From Sporosarcina sp. 6E9 (GTDB lineage: Bacteria > Bacillota > Bacilli > Bacillales_A > Planococcaceae), in assembly GCF_017921835.1 (NCBI RefSeq), contig NZ_JAGEMN010000001.1:1171874-1235873 (forward strand): 64,000 bases of DNA, in the 5' to 3' direction. Positions 27,933-36,259 of this stretch are shown piece after piece. Both the position numbers and the translations under genes were made by a program. The notes under the pieces are model-generated. The model did no database searches. It saw nothing but the letters and a program-made list of their open reading frames with translations, and was not told the DNA's origin. Every line of letters starts with the position of its first letter. The first letter of the stretch is position 1.

Positions 27933-27956
27933 GTCAAGCTCCCTTTCGATAATATC

Positions 27957-28757
27957 CTACTCGATAATATGTTCAAGTCCATATATCAGTTCATTTCTTT
28001 CCATGACATTGCGTATCGCCATAACAATTCCAGGCATAAAACAACTACGATCGAATGAATCATGCCGAATCGTGAGTAATTCACCTGTACTGCCTAACAA
28101 TACTTCTTGATGTGCAAGTAAACCCGGAAGTCTTACACTATGTAATCTAATACCGTCAATTGATGCACCACGGGCACCCGGTAAGTGTTCTTTCTCATCT
28201 GGATGACCTTGAATATGCGATTTCCTGTATTCCTTGATCATATCCACTGTTTTAGTCGCGGTTCCTGAAGGCGCGTCTATTTTTTGATCATGATGAGATT
28301 CAATGATCTCGACATCGCCAAGATAACGGGATGCCATAGCTGCAAATTTCATCATTAAAACCGCGCCTATCGAGAAGTTAGGCGCTATAATTCCGCCGAC
28401 TTGATTGTCGTTTGCAAATTTTGTTATTTCTTCAATTTGTTTAATTGATAAACCCGATGTTCCAACGACAGGCCTAATTCCATATGTAATCGCTCGGTGC
28501 ATATTTTCATATACCGTATCTGGTGTGGTTAATTCCAAAAGGATATCGGGTTTTGTTTCGTTTGCCAGGAGATCAAAATTTGTATAAACCGGAATCCCAT
28601 TGGCATCATCTGTTAAACTTTCCCCATGTACAAAAAGTCCTTCTCCTTTATAATCCAATGCAGCAACGACTTTCATATCTTCAAATTCCGTTAATGCCTT
28701 AACTGCCGCGGTTCCCATTCTCCCTCGTGCACCGGCAATCGCAATTCGAATCGTCAT
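27957..28757 (-). CDS. dapB: 4-hydroxy-tetrahydrodipicolinate reductase
   Basis: A 266-residue NAD(P)H-dependent enzyme of lysine and dipicolinate/diaminopimelate synthesis. The nucleotide loop GARGRMG, the catalytic histidines in ESHHDQKIDAPSGTA and the C-terminal family block are present. It starts three bases after ypjD. Its product feeds peptidoglycan and, in spores, dipicolinic acid. Confidence 0.96.
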   Translation of the reverse strand: MTIRIAIAGARGRMGTAAVKALTEFEDMKVVAALDYKGEGLFVHGESLTDDANGIPVYTNFDLLANETKPDILLELTTPDTVYENMHRAITYGIRPVVGTSGLSIKQIEEITKFANDNQVGGIIAPNFSIGAVLMMKFAAMASRYLGDVEIIESHHDQKIDAPSGTATKTVDMIKEYRKSHIQGHPDEKEHLPGARGASIDGIRLHSVRLPGLLAHQEVLLGSTGELLTIRHDSFDRSCFMPGIVMAIRNVMERNELIYGLEHIIE

Positions 28758-28760
28758 GAT

Positions 28761-29093
28761 TTATTGCTCCTCCTTTTTAGTCCAACGATTTGCATCACGA
28801 ACTTTAAATTTTTCTACTACCGTTGTAAGTGCTTTTTCCAAACTGATACCTTGCGAGTTAGCAAAACAGACGAGAACAAAAAATAAATCCCCTGTTTCCT
28901 CTTCCAATGAGCGAATCGCTTCCCCGCTTTTCTTCTTTTTCATGCCATATACATGCTGCACTTCTCTTGATAATTCCCCCAATTCTTCTGTTAGTCGAGC
29001 CAAAAGTTCCATGGGCGGGAAATAACCTTCTTCAAAACCATTTATGTATGTATCAATTTCAGCTTGCAAATCATGTAAGGTCTTATTTTTCAT
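28761..29093 (-). CDS. ypjD: MazG-like nucleotide pyrophosphohydrolase
   Basis: A 110-residue single-domain MazG family protein. The metal-binding EELGELSREVQ and a second acidic pair EEETGDLFFVL follow the E-X2-E...E-X2-D pattern of the all-alpha NTP pyrophosphatases. Probably hydrolyses a nucleoside triphosphate for house-cleaning; substrate unknown. First gene of a five-gene operon with a near-consensus promoter. Confidence 0.88.
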   Translation of the reverse strand: MKNKTLHDLQAEIDTYINGFEEGYFPPMELLARLTEELGELSREVQHVYGMKKKKSGEAIRSLEEETGDLFFVLVCFANSQGISLEKALTTVVEKFKVRDANRWTKKEEQ

Positions 29094-29109
29094 TCGTTAA
29101 CTCTCTCCT

Positions 29110-29138
29110 ATCGTATTAATTTACTTCGCGGTTGTCAA
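29110..29138 (-). promoter_or_regulatory. SigA promoter of ypjD-dapB-bshA-cca-birA
   Basis: Minus strand perfect -35 TTGACA (29133-29138), 17-bp spacer, -10 TACGAT (29110-29115). The start would lie about 10 bases before the ypjD ATG, with AGGAGAG within the short leader. Confidence 0.8.
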
Positions 29139-29236
29139 AGATATAAATATGGATGATAATAGGAATATTGCAACAATGCAATCAAAATGGACACTAGTTC
29201 TGTTTAAGTGTAATTCATTCGAAAGGCGGCATTTAT

Positions 29237-30109
29237 ATGTTTAATGGTGTTAAGTTTAAAAATGTTATTTTCATTCTTATAGGCGCGGCAATATTTAGTT
29301 TTGGTCTTGTTCACTTTAATATTCAAAATGAATTAGCAGAAGGCGGATTTACCGGAATTACCCTAATCCTGCTCTTTGCTTTCAATTGGGACCCAGCACT
29401 CATGAACCTAATTTTAAATATCCCCATGTTTGTCATCGGATGGAAGTTGTTGGGGAGACTTGTTTTTATATATACGGTCATCGGTACAATAGCTGTATCG
29501 ATATTTATAAAAGTATTCATGATTTACCAAATTGATTTTCATATGCAAGAAGATATGGTGCTTGTTGCGTTATTTGCAGGCCTTTTTATTGGCATTGGGC
29601 TTGGAATAATTTTCAGGTACGGCGGAACAACTGGCGGTGTTGATATTATCGCACGTTTGGGACATAAATACCTTGGATGGGGCATGGGAAAAACAATGTT
29701 CCTCTTCGATGCAATCGTTATCTTGCTTTCTTGGATTGTCTATCTTAACTCTCGTTCAATGATGTACACACTTGTGGCTGTATTTGTCGGAGCACGTGTT
29801 ATTGACTTTGTTCAAGAAGGCGCATATGCAGCAAGAGGTGCTTTAATCATTTCGGGTTATCACAATGAGATAGCTACTAAAATTACCGCGCAAATGGACC
29901 GCGGGGTAACCGTATTATCTGGCCATGGCCATTTCACTAAATCAGACCGACAAGTTCTGTATTGTGTTGTTGGCAAAAACGAAATTGTTCGATTGAAAAA
30001 CATTATCGCCTCAATCGATGAACACGCCTTCGTCTCACTAATAGATGTTCATGAAGTGTTGGGAGAAGGATTTACACTTGATGAGCAAAAAAGACCGATT
30101 AATCCATAG
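29237..30109 (+). CDS. ypjC: YitT/YpjC family membrane protein (DUF161 and DUF2179)
   Basis: A 290-residue membrane protein with about five to six hydrophobic helices in residues 1-190, including GGTTGGVDIIARL, and a C-terminal soluble DUF2179 domain (about residues 205-280, MDRGVTVLSGHGHFT). The role of the family is not established. It is divergent from ypjD and ends at a bidirectional terminator. No clear promoter was found in the 140 bases upstream. Confidence 0.85.
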   Translation: MFNGVKFKNVIFILIGAAIFSFGLVHFNIQNELAEGGFTGITLILLFAFNWDPALMNLILNIPMFVIGWKLLGRLVFIYTVIGTIAVSIFIKVFMIYQIDFHMQEDMVLVALFAGLFIGIGLGIIFRYGGTTGGVDIIARLGHKYLGWGMGKTMFLFDAIVILLSWIVYLNSRSMMYTLVAVFVGARVIDFVQEGAYAARGALIISGYHNEIATKITAQMDRGVTVLSGHGHFTKSDRQVLYCVVGKNEIVRLKNIIASIDEHAFVSLIDVHEVLGEGFTLDEQKRPINP

Positions 30110-30121
30110 GTTTTCATCTAC

Positions 30122-30162
30122 AAAAAAAGTCTATCCCGTTTCAATAGGGACAGACTTTTTTT
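30122..30162. terminator. Bidirectional terminator between ypjC and the zinc peptidase gene
   Basis: A stem of 10 bp with one mismatch (AGTCTATCCC with GGGACAGACT) is flanked by seven A and seven T. It serves both converging genes. Confidence 0.85.
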
Positions 30163-30170
30163 ACGTGCAA

Positions 30171-30845
30171 TTAGTCTCTGTTTGTGAAAATCAACAGTAG
30201 ACGAACCAATTCGAGCACAGCAACTGCTGCTGCCGCAACATAAGTCATTGCCGCCGCGTTCAGTACTTTCTTCGCATGCCCTTCTTCTTCGTTTCGAATG
30301 ATACCTAGCGTGACAATCTGATCCATTGCCCTACTTGAAGCATTGAATTCTACTGGCAATGTAACAATTTGGAACAAAACGCCTACTGCCAAAAGCGCAA
30401 TCCCGACACCAAGTAACGAGTTCATACTCTGAAAAAACAAGCCAATCATGATGAAAACCCATGAAGCATTCGATGTAAGGCTTGCAACCGGCACTAAGCG
30501 GTGACGCAGACGCAAAAAGGAATAAGCCTCTTGGTCTTGAATCGCATGACCGACCTCATGCGCTGCAACGGCTGTCCCGGCTACTGATGCCTCGTGGTAG
30601 TTATGAGTAGAGAGGGCAACGGTTTTAGTAGCCGGATTATAATGATCGCTTAGAAACCCTTTTGATTCAACGACTTTCACATTTTGCAAACCGTTTTGAT
30701 CTAAGATTAAGCGAGCAGCTTGAGCCCCGGTCATTCCGGAGGTCGAACGGATTTTTGAATATTTATTGTATGTGCTTTTCACTTTGAATTGTGCGTACAA
30801 TGGCAAAATAATAATTATCGCCAAGTAAATCAAATAAGAACCCAT
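30171..30845 (-). CDS. yugP: YugP-like membrane zinc metallopeptidase
   Basis: A 224-residue integral membrane protein with an HEXXH zinc site (AAHEVGHAIQ, about residue 95), an N-terminal membrane helix and two or three C-terminal helices. It matches the Zn-dependent protease 2 family (YugP). AGGAGG lies ten bases before the ATG. In B. subtilis yugP is elsewhere and ypjB occupies this site, so the gene has moved in or ypjB was lost. Substrate unknown. Confidence 0.88.
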   Translation of the reverse strand: MGSYLIYLAIIIILPLYAQFKVKSTYNKYSKIRSTSGMTGAQAARLILDQNGLQNVKVVESKGFLSDHYNPATKTVALSTHNYHEASVAGTAVAAHEVGHAIQDQEAYSFLRLRHRLVPVASLTSNASWVFIMIGLFFQSMNSLLGVGIALLAVGVLFQIVTLPVEFNASSRAMDQIVTLGIIRNEEEGHAKKVLNAAAMTYVAAAAVAVLELVRLLLIFTNRD

Positions 30846-30878
30846 TTCTGCATTTCCTCCTCTTTTATCTCTATTCTC

Positions 30879-30907
30879 ATTTTATATCGCTATAGGATAC
30901 ATCGCAA
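30879..30907 (-). promoter_or_regulatory. Promoter of the YugP-like gene
   Basis: Minus strand -35 TTGCGA (30902-30907), 17-bp spacer, -10 TAAAAT (30879-30884), placed between the ypjA stop and the gene. Confidence 0.55.
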
Positions 30908-30914
30908 CTATTTG

Positions 30915-31517
30915 CTATGAAAATGGAGTAGAACGGGTTTTTTTATGCCAAACGAAGTAAGCAATGGCGATACAGGTAATCGAAAGCCAAAATGTAAAAT
31001 AACCGATTTGATCGGTGTACTTCATCAGATTACTATATATCGGCATTTGTCCGAATACATAGTCGATGACATCATTATGCAATGTCCATATTGCAGCGAG
31101 TGCAATATGACCAAATCCAAAATTATAAAATGGAATATATAAGATTGCTTGGACGGCCATTGCAAAGTGTGAAGCGATCAACATCCATCCGACCCAACCA
31201 ATTGAACCCGTTTCAATGAGTGTCAACAAATTCATGACGACTGCCCAAAGACCATATTTAACAAGCGTGATTAGCGCTAACGCCTCTATTAATTTAAAGT
31301 TTCGATTGATCAACCAACCAATTATTGCGATGGTGAAAAACAAGCTGGCCGTTGGACTGTCAGGAACAAAAATCCAATATTTTGGTTCGGTAATGACCAA
31401 TTGCCACTTATACCAATCATACCCGTAAATTGTACCGGATAAATTGATAAATAGTAACAACCAAAGAAAAGATTTATGCGAAAGCACCAACCAGATTCTT
31501 GATAACAATGTCATCAT
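30915..31517 (-). CDS. ypjA: YpjA-like membrane protein (DUF1405)
   Basis: A 200-residue protein with about six membrane helices and no polar catalytic motif; matches DUF1405/YpjA in length and in position beside qcrC. The ATG at 31517 is preferred over a start 11 codons upstream because GTGGAGAG lies eight bases before it. It follows the qcrC terminator on the same strand. Unknown function; the link with the bc complex is only proximity. Confidence 0.8.
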   Translation of the reverse strand: MMTLLSRIWLVLSHKSFLWLLLFINLSGTIYGYDWYKWQLVITEPKYWIFVPDSPTASLFFTIAIIGWLINRNFKLIEALALITLVKYGLWAVVMNLLTLIETGSIGWVGWMLIASHFAMAVQAILYIPFYNFGFGHIALAAIWTLHNDVIDYVFGQMPIYSNLMKYTDQIGYFTFWLSITCIAIAYFVWHKKTRSTPFS

Positions 31518-31552
31518 ATACACATCTCTCCACTTTAAGTATGGATACAAAA

Positions 31553-31629
31553 AAAGAGTCAGTTTCCAACTCCCCTAAAGGGAGTTGGTTACTTAACAAC
31601 CTTAAAGGCAGTTAAGTTCCTGACTCTTT
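31553..31629 (-). terminator. Terminator of qcrABC with a three-way junction fold
   Basis: The outer 10-bp stem pairs 31553-31562 with 31620-31629 and is followed by a T run. Inside it are two further perfect hairpins: 31566-31574 with 31580-31588 (9 bp) and 31591-31597 with 31611-31617 (7 bp). It begins 4 bases past the qcrC stop. Confidence 0.8.
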
Positions 31630-31632
31630 TAA

Positions 31633-32406
31633 TTAATCATTTTTTAATTCTGATATAAACTCTGATAGTGTCTTTAGTTCTTCATCAGTTCCGGACCAAT
31701 AGCCAGGAGCCATTTTTCCATTTTCAGTACCGTTAACAGCGATATCCGCTATTTGGTCTGCAGTTAAGCCAGTATCAACAAGTGGTGCACCCATTCCACC
31801 TTCGAATGAATCCCCGTGACAACCGATACATGATGATTCCGCATAAATATGATAACCTTCTGAATCCATATCGAATTCTACTTCCTCAACAATTGCACCT
31901 TGTCTTGCAGCAAGTTCCCAGTCGTGGTTAGCGACGGATTCCCACGTCAAATAAATGAGTGCAGAAACTGCAAGTAGCATGAATGCTGTTGGAAGCGGAC
32001 GCTTAAATGGACGACGCTCTTTAGTAGTATCCATGAAAGGAACTAACATAAGTGCACCAATTGCTAATCCAGGCATTATAAGAGCCCCTACGATGTTCCA
32101 TGGTCCTGAAGCAAATTCATATTTTAAAAGTTGGTACATTGATAAGAAGTACCAATCCGGAACCGGAATATACATTGTGTCTGTCGGGTCCGCTTGACGC
32201 TCAAGCGGAGCCGGAGCTGCAAGTGTCAATACTAAATATCCGATTAAGAAAACCGCACCTATTAACCATTCCTTCAGTAAGAAGTTTGGCCAAAATGCTT
32301 CCGTTTTCCCTGGATGTTCTGAGTAATCTTTTGGGACGTTCGGCATTTTATTACTTGCCTTAATGCGAGAATCCCCAACAAACTTCATCCCTTTTCCGCG
32401 TTGCAT
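31633..32406 (-). CDS. qcrC: Menaquinol:cytochrome c reductase, cytochrome b/c subunit
   Basis: A 257-residue fusion: the C-terminal half of cytochrome b (subunit IV-like, three membrane helices in residues 50-155) joined to a C-type cytochrome domain with heme motif CIGCH (about residue 200) and a distal methionine in NGKMAPGYW. This cytochrome b/c fusion is typical of Bacillus bc complexes. It passes electrons from menaquinol to cytochrome c. Last gene of qcrABC. Confidence 0.95.
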   Translation of the reverse strand: MQRGKGMKFVGDSRIKASNKMPNVPKDYSEHPGKTEAFWPNFLLKEWLIGAVFLIGYLVLTLAAPAPLERQADPTDTMYIPVPDWYFLSMYQLLKYEFASGPWNIVGALIMPGLAIGALMLVPFMDTTKERRPFKRPLPTAFMLLAVSALIYLTWESVANHDWELAARQGAIVEEVEFDMDSEGYHIYAESSCIGCHGDSFEGGMGAPLVDTGLTADQIADIAVNGTENGKMAPGYWSGTDEELKTLSEFISELKND

Positions 32407-32459
32407 ATATGTCCCCTCCTTTTTAAATCGTTACACGCTATATGTATATTTGTTTAAAC

Positions 32460-33134
32460 TTATAGCGGTCCTGAAATACCTTGTCTTCTTATAAATACAA
32501 AGTGTGCCGCAAGCAACCCAAGCAAAGCGGCTGGTAGGAAGAATACATGGATCGCGAAAAAGCGCGTTAATGTCTGTGCACCGAGAATTTCAGAATCTCC
32601 TGCAAGAAGAATCTTAATTTGCTCCCCAATGAATGGGACGGATGCCGCAATTTCAATTCCAACTTTCGTAGCGAACAATGCTTTCATATCCCATGGTAAT
32701 AAATATCCTGTGAAACCAAGTCCAAGCATCGTTACGAATATTAATACGCCAACGATCCAATTCAGTTCACGAGGTTTCTTATAAGAACCTGTAAAGAATA
32801 CACGCAGCGTATGAAGGAACATCATGACAATGACGAGTGAAGCTCCCCAGTGATGCATACCACGCACAATTTCACCGAATGCTACTTCGTTTTGAAGGTA
32901 GTAAACGGATTTCCATGCATTTTCAATATCGGGAGTATAATACATTGTCAGGAACATCCCCGACAAAATTTGAATGACAGTTATAAAAAATGTCAATCCT
33001 CCAAAACAATAAATGAATGCAGAAAAATGATGTGCAGGGTTTACGTGCTCAGGTACTTCGTGGTCCGCGATATCGCGCCAAATTGGTGTGATATCTAACC
33101 GTTCATCAACCCAATCATAAATTTTATTTAGCAC
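32460..33134 (-). CDS. qcrB: Menaquinol:cytochrome c reductase, cytochrome b6-type subunit
   Basis: A 224-residue four-helix cytochrome b. Heme-ligand histidines lie in GMHHWGASL and FFAIHVFFLP regions. Near-identical in pattern to B. subtilis QcrB (224 residues), including the N-terminal LNKIYDWVDERL. The start is GTG at 33134, with AGGGGG ten bases upstream; the TTG seven codons earlier would lack a site. A cysteine residue for covalent heme is outside what can be judged. Confidence 0.96.
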   Translation of the reverse strand: MLNKIYDWVDERLDITPIWRDIADHEVPEHVNPAHHFSAFIYCFGGLTFFITVIQILSGMFLTMYYTPDIENAWKSVYYLQNEVAFGEIVRGMHHWGASLVIVMMFLHTLRVFFTGSYKKPRELNWIVGVLIFVTMLGLGFTGYLLPWDMKALFATKVGIEIAASVPFIGEQIKILLAGDSEILGAQTLTRFFAIHVFFLPAALLGLLAAHFVFIRRQGISGPL

Positions 33135-33157
33135 TTCGGTCGTACCCCCTAACAATT

Positions 33158-33661
33158 TTAAACTAATGTGTTCGGTTTCGTTCCTCCAAGATAAAGCAAC
33201 CCATCTTTCACTAGTACGTCATATTCGTCTAGTGGCCCAATAGGCGGAGTTCCTTTTACGTTGGCACCATTTTTCGTGTACCGGCCTGCATGGCACGGAC
33301 AAAAGAATTCATTTGGATGGCCTTCAGATCCCCAGTTAACAGTACAACCAAGATGCTTACAAACAGGAGATAGCGCGATAATTTCATCGCCATTCTTATA
33401 CACCCATGCTGTATATGAAACATCAGATTCATACCAACCATCTTTACGATCTTTAATCATGTAATCGACACGAACAGGTTCTTCTGTTAGATCGTCCACT
33501 TTATACTGTGTTGGTGTGTAATCTCCTATGCCGGATTTTTGCAATACTGGATCGACTGCGAAACGAAGCATTGGCATTAATGTTCCGGAAATCATGAAAC
33601 CACCGACCCCCATTAGCGAATAACTAAGGAATTGGCGTCTTGACACTCGATTCTTACTCAT
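33158..33661 (-). CDS. qcrA: Menaquinol:cytochrome c reductase, Rieske iron-sulfur subunit
   Basis: A 167-residue Rieske protein. The N-terminus is a twin-arginine signal-anchor (SRRQFLSYSLMGVGG). Cluster ligands are in CKHLGC and CPCHAG. It accepts electrons from menaquinol. Two adjacent ATG codons exist; the second (33661) is better spaced from GAGGAGG. First gene of qcrABC, behind a good SigA promoter. Confidence 0.96.
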   Translation of the reverse strand: MSKNRVSRRQFLSYSLMGVGGFMISGTLMPMLRFAVDPVLQKSGIGDYTPTQYKVDDLTEEPVRVDYMIKDRKDGWYESDVSYTAWVYKNGDEIIALSPVCKHLGCTVNWGSEGHPNEFFCPCHAGRYTKNGANVKGTPPIGPLDEYDVLVKDGLLYLGGTKPNTLV

Positions 33662-33733
33662 CATTTCCCTCCTCTAACTTAAAGGTCAGTCCAACGGACA
33701 AACTTTTGCTAAATGTAATACTAGGACACTTCT

Positions 33734-33762
33734 ATGATAGCTTAATCATCCAGGAAATTCAA
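33734..33762 (-). promoter_or_regulatory. SigA promoter of qcrABC
   Basis: Minus strand -35 TTGAAT (33757-33762), 17-bp spacer, -10 TATCAT (33734-33739). The leader of about 65 bases holds no obvious structure. The rest of 33763-33886 is A/T-rich without an assignable element. Confidence 0.7.
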
Positions 33763-33886
33763 TCTAACATGACATAGTAAAACAAAATTTGTGAACAATT
33801 TACGAATTTTATTTCACTTTAACGGTTTTTAGGCCCACTAGCAAGAATTATGTAATTTCCTAGTAGCAATTATGGCGTAAGTTTTT

Positions 33887-34330
33887 TCAGTCCGACCATT
33901 TTTTTGTCAGTAGAGGCAAGACTTGTCTAAGTTGATCTTCGATGATTTTTTGTCTTAACTGCTTGTCCATACTTTCCAATGGTATAGACGGCAACCAAAT
34001 TACATCATCGAGCTTACTTGACGTCCAATTCGAATCCGTCGTTAAATAAAATACATGCTTAAAATCCATCAGGTTTATATCTTGTTGTAAAGTTTCTGCA
34101 AATATCTCTAAATCCATAGATTGCGTATATGAAAACGGTGGCAACAACAAGATGCGACCTTTGAATTGACTTTCCATGAAAGTAGAAAGATACATAAGAA
34201 ATTCTGTTGACGACGAACTGCTCTTCATGTTTTCTGGATTTGTTTCGAGTTTTAGAAGCGGCACAAGAAGAGTATCAATATATTCCTTCTGTTGCATGTA
34301 TGTATCCATATCTTTTGCATTCCAATTCAC
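33887..34330 (-). CDS. ypiF: YpiF family protein (DUF2487)
   Basis: A 147-residue soluble protein matching DUF2487/YpiF in size and position between qcrA and ypiB. No catalytic motif is recognised. It starts with MNWNAKDMDTY, a pattern typical of the family. A terminator-like hairpin separates it from ypiB. Function unknown. Confidence 0.75.
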   Translation of the reverse strand: MNWNAKDMDTYMQQKEYIDTLLVPLLKLETNPENMKSSSSSTEFLMYLSTFMESQFKGRILLLPPFSYTQSMDLEIFAETLQQDINLMDFKHVFYLTTDSNWTSSKLDDVIWLPSIPLESMDKQLRQKIIEDQLRQVLPLLTKKWSD

Positions 34331-34344
34331 AATTATATCCCCCT

Positions 34345-34382
34345 AAAAAGTGAAAATGACTCCATCAAAATCGATGGAGTCA
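34345..34382 (-). terminator. Terminator-like hairpin between ypiB and ypiF
   Basis: A perfect 10-bp stem (34357-34366 with 34373-34382), loop of six, then TTTTCACTTTTT on the minus strand. Its upstream arm includes the ypiB stop codon. It may reduce transcription into ypiF. Confidence 0.65.
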
Positions 34383-34934
34383 CAAGTTCCCCTTCACTTT
34401 TGATTCATTTAATAAGTTTGAAAGGGTAATAAAACGCTCTTTATCATTTGTATCAAGCGCTTCATTGATGCCTTTCATCAATGTTTCCTTAGTCATTGCA
34501 GCAATACTTTCCTCGACTAGTCTTTCAGCAGTTTTACGATCCATTTCACTCACTTGCAAATACGATGGGAGAAAAGGATTTTCTTCCCGAACACTTGCAT
34601 ATTGTGGACACGAATGATTATTCGGGAAATTTAATTGAATATACATTTTTTCATCTTCGTGAAGTCGTAAATCATGAAATGATTTTTCAGCATCAGCAGT
34701 CATTAAATTCCCTTTATAAAATCGGAATGGAATACTTTCTGATTTCGTTGTCGAAATGATCATAGCACGCGGGCAATAATGTGCTTCGTCTGTAAAATGA
34801 ACATTTTGTAAAATTTGTTCATGACTGAGAAGATAATTCAAAATCCATACACATTCACGACGCTTTAATTTGTACCGCTTTAAAAACCACCGGACAAACT
34901 CCTTTTTCGTAGCGACAGGAACCATGGCCGTCAC
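34380..34934 (-). CDS. ypiB: YpiB family protein (UPF0302 with IDEAL domain)
   Basis: A 184-residue protein with an N-terminal UPF0302 domain (KRRECVWILNYLL signature) and a C-terminal IDEAL motif (INEALDTNDKERFITLSNLL). The start is the GTG at 34934, seven bases after GAGGAGG; it gives an N-terminus like that of B. subtilis YpiB. It follows ypiA directly. Function unknown; IDEAL domains are protein-interaction modules. Confidence 0.85.
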   Translation of the reverse strand: MTAMVPVATKKEFVRWFLKRYKLKRRECVWILNYLLSHEQILQNVHFTDEAHYCPRAMIISTTKSESIPFRFYKGNLMTADAEKSFHDLRLHEDEKMYIQLNFPNNHSCPQYASVREENPFLPSYLQVSEMDRKTAERLVEESIAAMTKETLMKGINEALDTNDKERFITLSNLLNESKVKGNL

Positions 34935-34936
34935 TA

Positions 34937-36202
34937 TCACACCTCCTCGTCAGTTTGCGCTTCGAGAAATGCTCTCCAATTTTGATCTTCTGGAAATAGC
35001 GTTACTAACCGCTCTACTACTTCTACTGCTTCACTGCGTTTTCCTTCTTCGTTTAGAAAACTTGCATATTTCGAAAGAAATTCATAATCATCCTTCATTT
35101 CATTATATGCCTTGACAAATGAATCGTATGCCTTTTTAAATTGCTCTGTTCTCTCATAAGCATATGCTAAAAACGCACTTAATAACGGTATATCTAAACT
35201 TTCTTCAGTGGCAAGTGAAAGCAATTCAAATAAATCGTCATCTCGCTCATTTTCATTATAAAGAGAAGCAAGGGTAATCAGTGCATCAACATATTCCGGA
35301 TCGAGTGCAAGCGCTTCTTTCAAATGTGTCTCAGCCTTTTCCGGCTGCCCCATTTTCAGCGCGCATTTACCAGCAGAAAGCTGAAGCTCTTTATCAAATT
35401 CATCTCTTTTGATACCATTTTGGAACATCTGGTAAGCTTTTTCATCATTTCCTTCCAATAGCATTGCCTGACCCGCCAGCATATAAGCTGAATAATAATC
35501 TGGATCGATGTCGATAAGTTCATTCAATAATGTAACAGCTTTGGATGCTTCTCCGAGCTGGTAGTATGCAAAGGCAGCACCAAAAAGCGTATCGGGTAAT
35601 CTGCTCTCTTCCAACAACTCTTCATAATAAGGTATTGACTGTTCATACGCGGCTCCAGCACTGTAAGCTTCTGCCAATCGAGATGAAATACTGACATGAC
35701 CAATATACTCTACCTCTTCTTTCAAATCCGAATATAAACGAGCTGCTTCGCCAAATTTTCCAGCGTCTAACAATAATTCTGCATAAGCAAAACGTATAAC
35801 TGGCTCATTTGGTAGAAGTGCATAGGCTTCTTGGATTTTACTTAGCGCTGTTTCAGCTAATCCTGTCATCTGGTAATAGTCAGCAAGTGCTAATAAAGCT
35901 TGAACGTATTCTTCGTCTGTTGATTTTATTTCCGATAGAAGCAGTAATGCTTCGTCCTCTTTATCTAGTTCTAATAAAATACTTGCCCGGTCAATTTTCA
36001 ATTGGGCTTCATCGGGTAAATGATTTAACAATGTTTCGTATAGAAAATCCGCTTCTTCCATGAATCCATAAGACGCAAAAATACTTGCTGCTTCATAAAG
36101 CATATCAAGGTCTGTAGATCTTGCTAACTTATCGAGTAAGGTTTCAAGTGCTTCGACATCACCTTCTTGGATTAATTGTTCAATCAATTGTAACTGTTCC
36201 AT
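34937..36202 (-). CDS. ypiA: TPR repeat protein YpiA
   Basis: A 421-residue protein built from about ten tetratricopeptide repeats (for example EKAETHLKEALALDPEYVDA), with no signal peptide. TPRs mediate protein contacts; the partner is unknown. It lies 58 bases after aroA and is followed by ypiB with an almost zero gap, so it may belong to the end of the aro run, as in B. subtilis. Confidence 0.87.
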   Translation of the reverse strand: MEQLQLIEQLIQEGDVEALETLLDKLARSTDLDMLYEAASIFASYGFMEEADFLYETLLNHLPDEAQLKIDRASILLELDKEDEALLLLSEIKSTDEEYVQALLALADYYQMTGLAETALSKIQEAYALLPNEPVIRFAYAELLLDAGKFGEAARLYSDLKEEVEYIGHVSISSRLAEAYSAGAAYEQSIPYYEELLEESRLPDTLFGAAFAYYQLGEASKAVTLLNELIDIDPDYYSAYMLAGQAMLLEGNDEKAYQMFQNGIKRDEFDKELQLSAGKCALKMGQPEKAETHLKEALALDPEYVDALITLASLYNENERDDDLFELLSLATEESLDIPLLSAFLAYAYERTEQFKKAYDSFVKAYNEMKDDYEFLSKYASFLNEEGKRSEAVEVVERLVTLFPEDQNWRAFLEAQTDEEV

Positions 36203-36259
36203 ATTTTCACCTGTTCTTTCGCAATGTATACATTCCGTTGATCGTCATTCGTCCAGGAA

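Noticed and set aside
33789-33806. TTGTGAACAATTTACGAA as a possible Rex site upstream of qcrA
   Set aside because: Only the first half-site matches; the second half deviates at several positions.
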